DNA of 64,000 bases from Gentiana macrophylla (taxonomy: Eukaryota > Streptophyta > Magnoliopsida > Gentianales > Gentianaceae). Below are positions 36,001 through 47,243 of this stretch, one piece after another. Location of the stretch: contig CM047806.1 of assembly GCA_026214975.1 (NCBI GenBank), forward strand, positions 52,469,947-52,533,946, written 5' to 3'. The notes under the pieces are model-generated. The model was not told the DNA's origin. It did not search any database and saw nothing but the letters and a program-made list of their open reading frames with translations. A program made the position numbers and the translations under genes. The first letter of the stretch is position 1. Every line of letters begins with the position of its first letter.

Positions 36001-38666
36001 GAAAATTAATTAACTGAAAATCATAGGATAAGGAAAGTGATTTTGGATCACCAACCTATGAATCCTTGGTGATTTTCTCGAGCTAAGTTCTTTGGAAGAA
36101 CAAGGTAGCGAAGGCATTTAACGATTAAAAGAGTAAACAACGGGCGCTTAATTTTAGCTAGAATAGTGGGAGTGATATAAGGAAATGAATCTCGGTTCAA
36201 TCCTTGGATATCGCGGAAAATTTATTTTCTGTTTAAGAATCGTTGGAACGAATGGATTTACCTTCTATTCGATAATTTGTTTGTCGATAGAAAGTGAATA
36301 TACCATTTGTAGTACTGAATCCAAGACTCGGACTTTTGTTTGATAAAGTCAAAACCACTTAGAATCTAATTGAAATATGTATATAAAACACATCTTAAGA
36401 ATCATTAAAAGCAATTGGTTTCTATATTTAGATAAACGCTTCTTCATATTCCATAGTTAGTGCATAGTCCCTAAAAGACAAGACTTGAAGACTGGCTCAG
36501 GGTGATTCCTTTTCTCCCAGTCTGGTTAGATTGTCTTAAAGGTTCAATGACTAAGTTTCCTTTCAATCGAGAAAGGATAATGGATATAAAGAAGTAATAT
36601 AGCTTGTTCATGACGACCTTCGAGTCCGATGAAAGATACAAGTTAGTAGGAGCTTCCGAGTAGTGACTTCTTGTCCGATAACTATTCAAACACTCCGGTA
36701 AGTTTATCCAAAATATTTTGAGGTTTCTCTGTTTTCAACAGAGATAGAGTATTCTATACTCAGAAATGGCCATCACATAGTCCTAGGGACTGATGCTCGG
36801 CCTGCCTCATAGTGAAATGCTTTCACTAAGTGAGAAACCGTTAAATTGCCTTATATATTTTTTGGATGTGCTACAATACAATCGCTTAACTCAATAAAGA
36901 TATTAGAAGCGAAATATCGGTTTACATTGAAATGTAAGACCAAGCGATCTACCTAGAATATGCCTTGGAATTTTCGGATAAGGTGTGGATTCGGTTCACC
37001 CCACTTCCGTAAATATAAGCATTTAGCACACGGTGCTTGAAGGTAAGACTCGAATTTCGTGGCATACGTTCGGTCAATGACCATTCGTGCTATATCTTTT
37101 AAACTATTGAGTATAAAGGTTAGATATAGGATTCTTGAAATCGGGAAGGGACGGTTATCTTTGTTGCATCCTTTCTCGATAGAATCCATGTTCGAAAAAA
37201 CCTTGAACCTTGAAGCACGTTTACTCAAGGTAGTTACTAACCGATTAAAATCGGACCACATCCAACATCGGTTGTTGGTGATAACACTAAATACTACTAA
37301 ACTAGATCGAAATTTCGATCCACCCGAATGTAGTGGGAGTATGGTTTATCCATTACCCATTACGGTTTCGGCGGACTTTGTAGTCGAGGATCGATTGATG
37401 ACCTATGGCTCTTTTGTGAGCGATATAGGATTACGATAATAGAGGTTGGTTTAATAGCCATAACCCAGTGAATGGAGTTCGGTACTCCAATTCTTCATGC
37501 TCTTGTAGAACCACCGAGCGTCCTCAGCCCCCGATGGGAGTAATTGGATCTACACGGAAAAGAGTAGAATGAGTTCGGTATTGCATGATTTCGTTCAAAA
37601 GCGAGAAAATAGGGGTGATTCCCAAGACTTTCTTGCCAAACAAACGGAGTCTGGATTCATTCAAATGAAGGGTATTGACTTATAAACTTATGACAGGGAT
37701 GACCACAAGGCTTATGTCCTTTGTGGATAAAAAGCAAACCTCTCGGTCATTGGAAGTCATATATTTCTACAATATGTGGATTTGACCGAGAATATTGATA
37801 AGTCTTTTGTAGACTGGATATCAATTTTAGTACAAGAGTGAATATATAAATTAGTGTTTGTGAAGGATAACACTTTGCACCAGTTGGAATCAACATGGGT
37901 GTGTTATCTCAAGTCGACCGACAATACCACAATTCTCTCCGCAATGTAGATTTGGACAACATTCTTAAGAGTTTGACTCGGTTGAACTCATTAGAATCGA
38001 TCACCGTTTCCCATCCATCTTATTGGTTAAGATGATGCATCTGTGTATGCAACATTCAACGAGGAAGTTCTACCCTATGCCTCGTGAATGACTCTCTAAA
38101 TCTTCGGATCGGGAGAAATGGGATAGATTCTCTTTCTAGTAAGAGATGGTCGAGTTATTGAACGTCAACTTTGATCGAATCTTAGATTCGGCGGTTAACA
38201 AAGCAAGTTTAGTATGTCCTTTAGTATCTTGAAGAGAACGAGGAACAATATGCGGACATATTCATGTGTGAACCTGGATATGTGTGATACAATCGATTTT
38301 GACTTTAAGTCGATTGAGGATGATCGTTAAGTCGATCTCGGCTCTCGATGTTTACTCGGTACCACATGATTTGATGGACCGGTAACGTTTCGATTCTACG
38401 GATCGTCTCGAGCCGACAACCTGACTAATCATTAAGACCCATGACATTTAGATGTAGGTACTCCCCGAGTCACTGACCTATCCTACGACGGCACACTCGG
38501 AGTGTACTTTGTCATCTGGAAATGGTTATGATACGCTTAATGGGTACTAGAATACGGGATGGGTCTCCATTGCTTTAGAGCAAGTGGGAGATGTAGTTTG
38601 TTGTATTTTAAATAATAGGGTGTGCTCTAAAACAATTAATCACATGCTTTCGTGCAAGTGGGAGAT
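33082..38666 (+). other. Non-coding internal region of the LARD-like element
   Basis: No domain on either strand; the longest frames (33202-33507, 37059-37439) resemble no known protein. Visible structure: about three ~120-bp tandem repeats at 35470-35840 containing GAACTAGTGGGAG; a ~45-bp near-repeat containing TCACTGACCTATCCTACGAC at 34824 and 38471; a duplicated GGGATGTTCGATTCTC near 34950-34980; and at least seven AGTGGGAG words. Two polypurine-like AAGTGGGAGATG/AAGTGGGAGATT words lie about 75 bp apart at its right end. Confidence 0.7.
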
Positions 38667-40535
38667 TGTTAGGTGTGATGCCCGAAAGACAATTTTGTAA
38701 TTGTTTTATTTAATAAATGAATTGACGTTATTATTCATATTTGTTATTCTCATAATCACCGATGTGACAATAGTATTTACACTACTGAGAAAACCCTAAG
38801 TATATCGTTTATGTAATCACTTGACTCGTGTATGGTATATACACGGGAGGATTGAGTTAGTGAAGATGTACTTAAAATACAATTAGCCCGTAGTGAAGTT
38901 AATCGAGTATCGGGTCTCTCCTTTAACGTGCTATTAATGCGCCCATAACACGTTGGTGTGATTGTCTTATCCGGACTTTCGGTTAAGAGAACCTAATGGG
39001 GCATTTATATATGATAGATATATCATATAGAAATTTGGACCGATTTGATTAGAGTTCACGATATAATTCCGTAATCGAGAAGTCTTATCGAATCAATGGA
39101 TGATCATATTTATGGATATATCTTAATCTGAGGTGATCACGATCCAACCGCTTGAATCGATTATGAAGTTTGACTTGACGGTTAAGGATTACACCGAGAG
39201 TCTGCGTGGTCCGAATTACCCCATCTTGGCATTGTCTTGGATTGAGTGAGTAGTCCGTGTTATCACGAGATACGGAATCCATTCCTTCCATTTATGGAAG
39301 TAGATAGACGATTCCACTTATTTGTTAATCCTAGAAACGATCGATCGCGCGAGTTCATATCACACCGATTGATCACCAAAGTGAGTTGTATGAATTAATT
39401 GATCACTAGGGGTTAATGGTAAATAAGGATAATAGGTTCTAAAAAGGGGTTAACGGTAACTTCCCGATTTAGAATGAACAAGTATGGAGGATTAATCCAT
39501 ATGTAATGATTATATCAATGGACGCTTATTATTATTCTCGTGAGGAGATAAATATAATCTCATAATCGGAGGAGTGCAGTCACGGGATTATGGTGGCATA
39601 TTCCTGTGATTGATTTATCGAATATAATTATTCTATAATTATTTATTTGATTTATCGGAGCCACTGATTATTAGTCCATGGTCCCCGACGTGTGCCTCCT
39701 AATATAGCATAGCTATTCTCGGACGTCGAATCCTAATAATATTAATTTAGTTCTTGTTGGACTTTATTAAAACGATATGTGAATTAATTGTTTAGTGGAC
39801 TATTAAATTAGTTGGGCTAAATAATTAAATACACGGAAAAGACATTTTAAGTGGACTCGGCCCGAATTGGTGTGTTGACCATTTTTGACCTAATTGGTCA
39901 AAAGGATGGAAATATCGTGACCTAATTTTAGTAAAAAGGTGCGCATATATTTTGTGTGTTATTATTAGGAAATTTGTTTTCCTAAATTGATTAATAAGAC
40001 ATGTGCATAAAATATTTATTGGATAAATATTTATGGAAAGAAATAAAGATAAATATTATCCTAGATTTGTTCTAGAATATTATGGGATTATCTTTTATTT
40101 AATGGGATTATTATAATTGATTTTGTATTAATTATAAAATCCTTGGAGGCTAAGTTTTACTCTCCTATATAAAGAGAGTTCTCCCAAGCCTTAACACACA
40201 TGTAATTTTAGACTTCTACCTCTTAGAGAGAAGAAGGAAAATTTCGGCCAAGGGAGTCAAGGGAAAATCTTGGAGATTTTTCCGGGTAGCATATCGGGAA
40301 GGGTTCGAGTCGAGAATTTCCTTCCACCGGGAGTTGCTTGGATCACACGTCAGGAAGATCGTGGTGCTCTTCACGCTTTCCTTCGTTCATCCTATTGCGG
40401 TTCTTCAACTTGGATTTTGAGATCCAAGAGGTATGATCTACAACCCCTTGTAGATATAGATCTAGTTATTTTATTACGTGTAGTTTATAGATCTAGATCC
40501 ATAAATCGTTTCCACTGCGGATGGTATTACTAACA
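38667..40535 (+). repeat. 3' LTR of nested LARD-like element
   Basis: Partner of 31213-33081, same length. Local differences, for example 39843-39875 versus the matching part of LTR 1, are larger than the surrounding identity and may be conversion or consensus error. Confidence 0.93.
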
Positions 40536-40540
40536 AGGAA

Positions 40541-41120
40541 AAGACGAAACTCCTTCACGATGCTAAAATTAAGAAGAGAGAATTTCAAGTTGGGGAACAA
40601 GTTTTATTATACAATTCCAGGTTACATCTGTTCCCTAGTAAGCTGAGGACACGATGGTCCGGTCCCTTTGAGATTCTCCAAATTATTCCCGGAGGTGTTT
40701 TAGAATTACGAGGTTATGGTGACCAACCGTTTCGTGTAAATGGTCAAAGGTGTAAGCACTACATTGGTGAGCCCAAGGAAAAGCCTTTGATTGTTCGTTT
40801 CCTCGATATCCTCGGGTGTGGTACTACAGAGGTCGAAGAAGTTGACGAGTTTTCACCCGACTTGTTTTCAGCGGATGACGGTAGTGGTCAATCTAAAGAA
40901 GTTCTAGCAGGTAGTTGGGATATGGAAGAGTATGAGAGGGAGCGTCAGCTGAAAGTCATCAGAAGACTCAGAAGACGAAGAAGTCAACCATTGGGAGGTT
41001 CAAACGTGTTTGGAAAGCTATCAAAGATTTCACCCCATGTGTTAAGTCTTTGTTTGGCACCGAACCATCGACCCAAGTCTAGCCGAGGTGGTGGCTGGCA
41101 GAAAAGTCAAATGGCCTGAT
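40541..41120 (+). pseudogene. Athila integrase C-terminus
   Basis: Continues the integrase after the nested element: KIKKREFQVGEQVLLYNSRL and LFPSKLRTRWSGPFEILQII (about 40570-40680), the conserved C-terminal module of gypsy integrases. A tail follows from ILGCGTTEVEEVDEF to a basic run RRLRRRRSQ (about 40950-40990) and a stop near 41117. The basic run may bind DNA or act in nuclear import. This piece is an open frame. Confidence 0.88.
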
Positions 41121-41915
41121 CCAGACTAAGCCTTAAACAGTGTCGAGCTAACGACATTAACCAATAGCGCCACTAGGGGGCAACCTAGATATCGTTATAT
41201 TAATTGTTTTTGTTTTATGCTTGTGTAGTTTTAGTATTTAAGTTTAGCTTACTAAGTTTTGCTTTTGTTTATATCTGTCAGTTAGTTGTGCTTTCTAGAT
41301 ATGGATTTCGGAGTTCTACCAGAGGAGTTACCTTTCCTTAGGAGGATCCCACTAATCACTGTAGATGACGGACCAGAGGGACTATAGTGTTGCACGTAGA
41401 CTTTGATATTAGTACCAGCATCGGATCTTTGTCACCTATGTTCTTATTGTTCCCATTGTTTGGGAGGTGGAGACTTCACTCATTGAGGAGTTGCAGCAGC
41501 TCTAGGGCGTCCTTACACAATCTCAATGATCCGATCTTGTGATTTGAAGCGCTAGTCTTTGCAAGCTGAACATTTTGAGGTGTTGATGTAGCGGTGAGGA
41601 TTGGGGTTTGCGGGATGAGTATGACTTCCCTCCGGCGATTGACATGCTCCGCCCGCCTTATCCGGGTGATAGATTGGTCGGAAATTTACGATGACTAGCG
41701 TTGTTAGGTTGTTTCGTCGAGCAAACGACGTAAAACAAAAGCACTTGGTGGGAGGCAACCCACTGTTTTTATTTGTTGTTACTTATTTTCTAGTAATTTT
41801 ATGAACTTCGTTGATTTCCATTTGTATTTTTGAAGTGTTATTTAAGTTTAATGAGAAAATGCAAGTTTGAATTTAAATTGTATGAAATTTCATAATTTTT
41901 GCATTTTTTCTGTAT
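41121..41915 (+). other. Athila spacer between integrase and extra ORF
   Basis: Non-coding. It contains the CTTGGTGGGAGGCAACCCA motif (about 41745-41763), which I recognise as a conserved landmark after pol in Athila elements. Nothing else stands out. Confidence 0.6.
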
Positions 41916-42140
41916 TGGACGCCCGTCCAGAAGTCTGGACGCCCGTCCGCCTTGACCAATTATTGAACGAGTGTCCACTAAGTCTGGACGCCCGTCTGAA
42001 ATTCTCCCTCCAATCCTGTATTTTATTTGAGCGTGTGGACGAGCGTCTGATACAACGGACGCCCGTCCGGTTCATGTGTTCTTTGTCTGGACGCCCGTCC
42101 GGTTACTTGGACGCCCGTCCAGCCCCTGCCTATATATACA
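41916..42140 (+). promoter_or_regulatory. Internal promoter-like array: GGACGCCCGTCC palindromes plus TATA box
   Basis: About eight copies of the LTR palindrome (41916, 41936, 41961, 41978, 42037, 42056, 42088 and 42109) are followed, about 10 bp after the last, by CTATATATACA (42130-42140). The downstream CTCTCAACCC and GAAAACCC also resemble the text after the LTR TATA box. A 5' UTR intron is possible (donor GGTAAGTTTC near 42436, acceptor TTTAGTCTAG near 42695). It sits 570 bp ahead of the intact extra ORF, so it likely drives a separate transcript. Confidence 0.65.
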
Positions 42141-42705
42141 CTCTCAACCCATGAACACTCACTTTTTCAGAATTTCAAAATCGAAAACCCGACTTTTTGC
42201 CTCCTCTCCACCTAAATCCTTCGATATTACACCAAATTGGGCGCTTTAAGTTGCTTTAGGCCGCTTTTGATCCCCTCTTTTCACTTTTCTAAGCCTTATT
42301 CCTCAATCCACAACCATTTGGACGAATCAGAGACATCATTGGTCCGACTTTTCTCAAGAAAAATTCGATTTTTAGGCTCGAATTTGCATTGTTAGGGATC
42401 CTTTCTAGCATCATCACCGTTCTCTCATCATCTTTGGTAAGTTTCTAGTGATTTTTCTTGGATTAATTCACGTTTCTTGGATTAATTCATGACTCTTTTA
42501 TGTGAATTGCACCTTATTTTTCCTCGTTTTGTTTCTTGATTCTTGCTGGTTTGTGCTGTGGTGATGCGATGGATGATGAATGGATTGGTTGTTGATAATG
42601 AATGGTTGCGGTTTGTGGTTTGGTGCTTTTGAAATCCCGATTTGGATGTTAAACGGGTACCTTGTTTTGAATTGGGATTGTTTTGGTTTAGTCTAGGAGT
42701 GAATC

Positions 42706-44184
42706 ATGGTTCATAAGAAGGCGGTAGTGAAGCGACATGGTAAGGATGTGGCCAGGGAGGCCGGGAAGAAGCGTAAAGAGTTTGATCCCACCTTAGTTGA
42801 TCCAAACCGAGGTGTTAGCATTCGAGAGCAACCCCATAGAGCCACCCAAACTAGGGCAACGTTGAGGGATGAGCCGACTTCGGGATCTGAGACAGACGAT
42901 GATATCCCCTTGATGAGGATGCCTAGGGGTCAGAGAGGTGGGGCATCATCTAGGGTTGAGGAGGCTGTGGATGCTCTTCGGGAAGAGGAACCGGTGGAGA
43001 CTAGGGCTGCACAACCTAGGAAGAAAGTGAAAACCGTAGCCCCTATGCCTATGCCTCGTCGATTTGTGAACCCTAGAGCCCACGACGCTTATACCAAACA
43101 TTATTTCTCGAGGACCATGTTGATTGAGAGGGCTACATTAGAGGCGAAGGTGGATCCGGGATTCGTCAAATTGCTAAAGGACCGGAAATGGGATGCCTTG
43201 ATGACCTTCCCGACTACCCCGGTAAATGGCTCCCTAGTTCGGGAATTTTACGCTAATTGCTCGGAGACCGACTTGGAGACGGGGGTAGTTGTGGTTCGAG
43301 GGGTGGAAGTTCCGTTTACGCCGGAGGTGATTAATCAGAAGTACAAGTTGGCGTCTTTTGAGGGTCGGGACTACAAGGAGGAAATTGTTCATAGACAGAG
43401 TACGGGGCGAGATCCTTTGGAGGAATTGAGGTTGAGAGTTTGCCCGGATGTGGCTTGGACATTGAGGCCGGGTGGAGACCGGAAAGAGTTAGTCACCACT
43501 ACCTGGACGGAGGATTGGAAAGTCCAGTGTAGGTTCATTCAGAGTCGGTTGTTGCCAAAGAACAACTTGACGCATTTTCATATTGGTGACCTAGGCATGC
43601 TTTATGCGTTGACTTTTGGCCTAAATGTGAATGTGGGACAAGCATTATACGATGAGGTAGCTATCAATCAGAAGATTTATACGCGTAGCTTGATTATCCC
43701 TCACTTGATTCACAGTTTGTGTCTTGATGCCGGTGTGCCTGAGTATGGAGCGGATCATAAACCGAAGAACCCGAGGCCTATACAGAGAGAAAAGGGTAAG
43801 TCTTCGGGACATTCTGAGTCGGGGGCACCACAGGAGCCTGGTTCTTCATCAGCACCGCCTCGAGCATCCTCTCTTCCTACTTTGTCTCCCTTAGTCCGGA
43901 TGAGGTTGAGTATGGGCAACAGTGTACGGAACTGGTTGGAGGATATTCGGACTTCACAGAATAACATCTTGACCATTTTGCGGTGCATCAGTGAGGACCG
44001 GAAGCCGAGGGACGACAGAGTCTTCGATCCCAGCGTCATTGATTATGTCTATTCTGATGAGATTGAGCAGGCCATTGCGGATGTCCTGGCCGAGTCTGAG
44101 TCATCTTCTGATGAGGAGCAGCCTGACTCTCCTTCGGGTGGAGCACCTCCGGCTGATGATTCTGCGGCACCGGGGCAGCCCTGA
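42706..44184 (+). CDS. Athila extra ORF (env-like position), intact 492-aa protein
   Basis: Intact frame from ATG 42706. Residues 1-120 are basic and acidic, with possible nuclear signals (GKKRKEF, PRKKVK). Residues about 120-330 match the putative plant transposon protein domain of Athila/Cyclops extra ORFs: NGSLVREFYANC, VVVRGVEVPFTPEVINQKYK, HFHIGDLGMLYALTFGLNVN. The C-terminus is Ser/Pro-rich, then highly acidic (ESESSSDEEQPDS). No signal peptide or membrane segment is visible, so an envelope role has no support in sequence; nucleic-acid or chromatin binding is equally possible. It is the only undamaged gene of the element. The antisense frame is a shadow. Confidence 0.9.
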   Translation: MVHKKAVVKRHGKDVAREAGKKRKEFDPTLVDPNRGVSIREQPHRATQTRATLRDEPTSGSETDDDIPLMRMPRGQRGGASSRVEEAVDALREEEPVETRAAQPRKKVKTVAPMPMPRRFVNPRAHDAYTKHYFSRTMLIERATLEAKVDPGFVKLLKDRKWDALMTFPTTPVNGSLVREFYANCSETDLETGVVVVRGVEVPFTPEVINQKYKLASFEGRDYKEEIVHRQSTGRDPLEELRLRVCPDVAWTLRPGGDRKELVTTTWTEDWKVQCRFIQSRLLPKNNLTHFHIGDLGMLYALTFGLNVNVGQALYDEVAINQKIYTRSLIIPHLIHSLCLDAGVPEYGADHKPKNPRPIQREKGKSSGHSESGAPQEPGSSSAPPRASSLPTLSPLVRMRLSMGNSVRNWLEDIRTSQNNILTILRCISEDRKPRDDRVFDPSVIDYVYSDEIEQAIADVLAESESSSDEEQPDSPSGGAPPADDSAAPGQP

Positions 44185-45687
44185 TCTTATTTTTCCATTC
44201 TAGATTCTGCTTTGTCTATCATAGCTTATGGTTGTATTATTTTGCTACTTTTTATTCCATGATTCGTTGTACTTTTGATATCGCTACTGTTTATTTTTCC
44301 GACTGACTCATGTAAGCCATAAGGCGTCCGTACTTTCATTTCTGCTCTGTTTAAACTTTTGGATGTATTGACTGTTTCATCTTTTGATTTTTCTTCATTT
44401 TTGATATATCTTTTCATTCTGGTATAATTCCCCGTTTTTCCCCGAGATGTTTCCATGTTTGTCAAGTCGTGCAGGTGTATTTCTAGCGGTTTTGTCAAGC
44501 TACATTGTATGGTTACGAGTTCTAAGTGTCACTATGTAGGCTCCGGCCTGACCATCGATTCGAGTATCTGTTAAAATCAGCTAAGTTCTTTATCGTTTCT
44601 TTCGTTCTGCACAACATGAGGACATGTTGATCTTTAAGTGTGGGGGAGGGAATGATTTGATATGTACCTACACATTTGCTTAACTCGTTATGTTTCTATG
44701 TAAAAATGAGCTAGCATTTTCAAAATTTTCCGGCATTTTTGTTTTTGTTTTGTCCCGAGTAGGCAATTCGATGCAATGTTCGTTATTTTTATAGTCAACC
44801 AAGCTATATATCGTATGTTTGATAAGTTAGTTGTTTCACCTGAGATCTATTTTTCACGAGCCATAGTAAGCGATGAGCTAAAATATAAAGTTATACCCCT
44901 TTTGGACGAGTGATTTTTGATTTTCTTATAAGTCATGTGCATAGTGCTACGTATATATCTTGAGATTTATGATAGTTTGTATTTAGATCCGAAGTATGTT
45001 ATACTGTGAATATCTAAGGTTTGAATGTGATAAGTAACACGTAGCTTATTGTCAAATGAAAAAGTTGAAAAGTAAATGAATAAATTGGGTGTGTCGAAAG
45101 CTAGTCGATGATTTGAGTGCGATAGGGTATACCACGTATGTCCTATACCACTATGATGACTAAAAGCTCACGACAGTCAGAAAAAGCTGCCTTATGATTG
45201 GAGTAAGGTAGGGTATATCTCGAATATCCTATTCTGCTATGACAGGGCAATAGCTCATTCTGATGTGCGTTTTAATGCGAAATAGTTAAATCAACTTATA
45301 AAGAAGTGGTATGAAATGAATGAAAGACTGAGTTATCGTCTATCTTATCCCCAGTAGAAACTAATAGATATGCTGTAGGGATTATCCTCTGAGTATTTCA
45401 GAAAGGCCCTGGATACATTCGATCATCCTTTTCGGGATATTTCACATTTATAGGGTACATCTTATGAGTGTCATCTATCGCTAGTTTGAAGAGGGTAGTA
45501 GCTAGTTTTGCTTTGAGTTTCTCAAGTTTGGATTTAGTGGAAGTTTTCTATGGCTATGCACACACACAGTGGTGAACTTCTGATTTAATTGGATCTATGC
45601 TATATTGTCTGAGATGTCTATCTTTCTCCGAGCCATAATTTTCGTTTTGTTTTGCTCGGGACGAGCAAAAGCTAAGTGTGGGGGAGT
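44185..45687 (+). other. Athila 3' untranslated region
   Basis: Non-coding. At 44616-44650 lies ATGAGGACATGTTGATCTTT followed by AAGTGTGGGGGAGGG, an internal polypurine-like motif. The terminal polypurine tract AAGTGTGGGGGAG (45674-45686) abuts the 3' LTR. A pair of diverged ~90-bp repeats with GATAGGGTATACC/GTAGGGTATATC is visible near 45120 and 45208. Confidence 0.7.
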
Positions 45688-47243
45688 TGTTAAGGGTGAG
45701 TTTATATGATTTATAACGCTATATTCTATGATATTTTCCCTCATATTCGTATAAATTGCATAAGAAACGAGTGTTTAACGGAAGTATTGAGTGAATGAGG
45801 TTTTTAACGAGTTAATCGCAAAACTGGTTGATTTTGGTGTTTTAAATGTGATTTTATGATTATTTGGATGATATTACATTTTGCGATGTTTTGATGTGTT
45901 AAAGGTACATGTTTGATGCTCAAATGTTGATCAAAAAGAGATAAGAGTCGAATTTCATTAATGATAAAAGAGATAATGATGATTGGATTTGATGATAAAA
46001 GAGATAAAGACGGAGAAATCAAGATGAAGTCGATTCTGGACTGGCGTCCAAAAGCTTGAACCAGCGTCCAAAATGGACGAACGTTTGAAGATATGGACGG
46101 CGTCCAGAAGAAAAAGTTGATACTGAGAGTTTGGGCCCGAGTGGGCGGGCGTCTCAAGCAAGGCTGAAATGAGCGGACGGCGTCCCGAAAGAGTGGACGG
46201 GCGTCCAGTAGCCGACTTAGCTGAACCGACTTGAAAATCTATATATAGACGGCAGTTTCTCAACCCTAAGGATACCATTTACACATTACTCGAAACCCTA
46301 ATCCTAGGGGCGGCTTAGGCTGCGGTTTTTTTTCCAGTTTTCATCAACTTTTATGTTCTTAAATTCTTAGATTAGATTAGCTACTTTTTATGCCTTTCTA
46401 TACAATTTCAAGTTTCAAGAGGATGCTAAGAGGCTAGACCTCCATTGAGCAAGCGTTGTGAAGCCATCCGATCAACAATTCAGTTTCTTTTCGTGATTAT
46501 TTTGTGAGTATCTATTACGAGTTGTTTCTTTTATCATGCTTTATGTTGATTATTGCAAATTTATATCGAAAGATGTTTGCTTTGTTGATTGTTTATTTGA
46601 TGAAATTCATGTTAGACTTTAGATCACCATGATAAAGAATAGATATTTGATCTAAGTAACGAAAGTTATTAGGTTAGATTTCTAGGTTAGAAACGTTTAA
46701 AGTTTACACCTTTGGTTAGAAAAGCGTTAATCTTTAGATCGAAAGATAGAGATTAATAGACGAACTTTCCTAAGAAATTAGGGTTCATACCTTTGATCAG
46801 GTGGATCACAACTTGATTAGTAATCACAAAATAATCTGAATTGAAATTGAATGTTGATAGGATAGGTGGATCAATTGCTTGTTCGTTCGTAACTTATTGA
46901 TTTAAAACCCCTAAAACTTGAATTGTTTAGCTTAGTTAAATCTTTTTATTGCATCTTAGGTTTAGTTGTAGTTTAAATTGTTCGCAACCCGTATCTTCCC
47001 TGGCTTTAGATCTTATCTTCTGTCCAGTTTCATTTATTGTTATCCTTCGTTTTAGTTATTCCCTGTTTAGTTTTATTCGCTGTTTAGGTTAGTTTCTCGT
47101 GACATAGTTAGTTAAACAAATACTAGGATTACCAATCGTTAGTTCCCCGTAAGATCGACCCGGTATCAACCTCTTTACTATGATCCTTGCACTTGAGGTA
47201 TATCGGATTATAAATTTATTACTTGTTAATAAAATCCGTGACA
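45688..47243 (+). repeat. 3' LTR of Athila element
   Basis: 1556 bp, partner of 23569-25119. The GGACG palindromes at about 46041-46205 are altered relative to the 5' LTR (two copies read GGACGGCGTCC, one base short). The rest is near identical. The open minus-strand frames here repeat those of the 5' LTR and are not genes. Confidence 0.93.

Larger units (their letters stand above)
31208..40540 (+). mobile_element. Nested non-coding LTR retrotransposon (LARD-like) with AGGAA target duplication
   Basis: LTRs at 31213-33081 and 38667-40535, each 1869 bp and highly similar, start TGTTAGGTGTGATG and end TATTACTAACA. They are flanked by AGGAA (31208-31212, 40536-40540). The internal 5.6 kb has no gag or pol motif on either strand. 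A PBS-like TGGTATCGCGCC follows LTR 1 (first 7 nt match initiator tRNA-Met PBS) and AAGTGGGAGA precedes LTR 2, a typical copia polypurine tract. It must depend on enzymes from another element. Confidence 0.92.
23569..47243 (+). mobile_element. Athila-type Ty3/gypsy retrotransposon with nested insertion
   Basis: Two near-identical LTRs (23569-25119 and 45688-47243) are bounded by TG...CA and flanked by the perfect 5-bp duplication ATGCT (23564-23568, 47244-47248). Order: LTR, tRNA-Asp PBS, gag, protease, RT/RNase H, integrase, extra ORF, polypurine tract, LTR. That order with an ORF after integrase, single RNase H and a DLGAS protease is Athila. Without the 9.3-kb insert at 31213-40535 it is about 14.3 kb, slightly longer than usual Athila elements. 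It inserted into the Ulp1 gene in frame-neutral position, which reads D-A-S-L across the site when removed. Confidence 0.93.

Noticed and set aside
37059..37439. 126-aa plus-strand frame in the LARD-like interior as a novel protein
   Set aside because: No domain, overlapping frame on the other strand, no codon bias and no start context; best read as chance.
41916..42122. CRISPR-like array of short repeats
   Set aside because: The repeat is a 12-14 bp variable palindrome with irregular spacing of 5-60 bp, inside a plant retrotransposon and next to a TATA box. No cas gene is present.
42706..44184. Envelope glycoprotein
   Set aside because: The position is env-like, but no signal peptide, membrane segment or Cys-rich ectodomain is visible; it fits the plant transposon protein domain.
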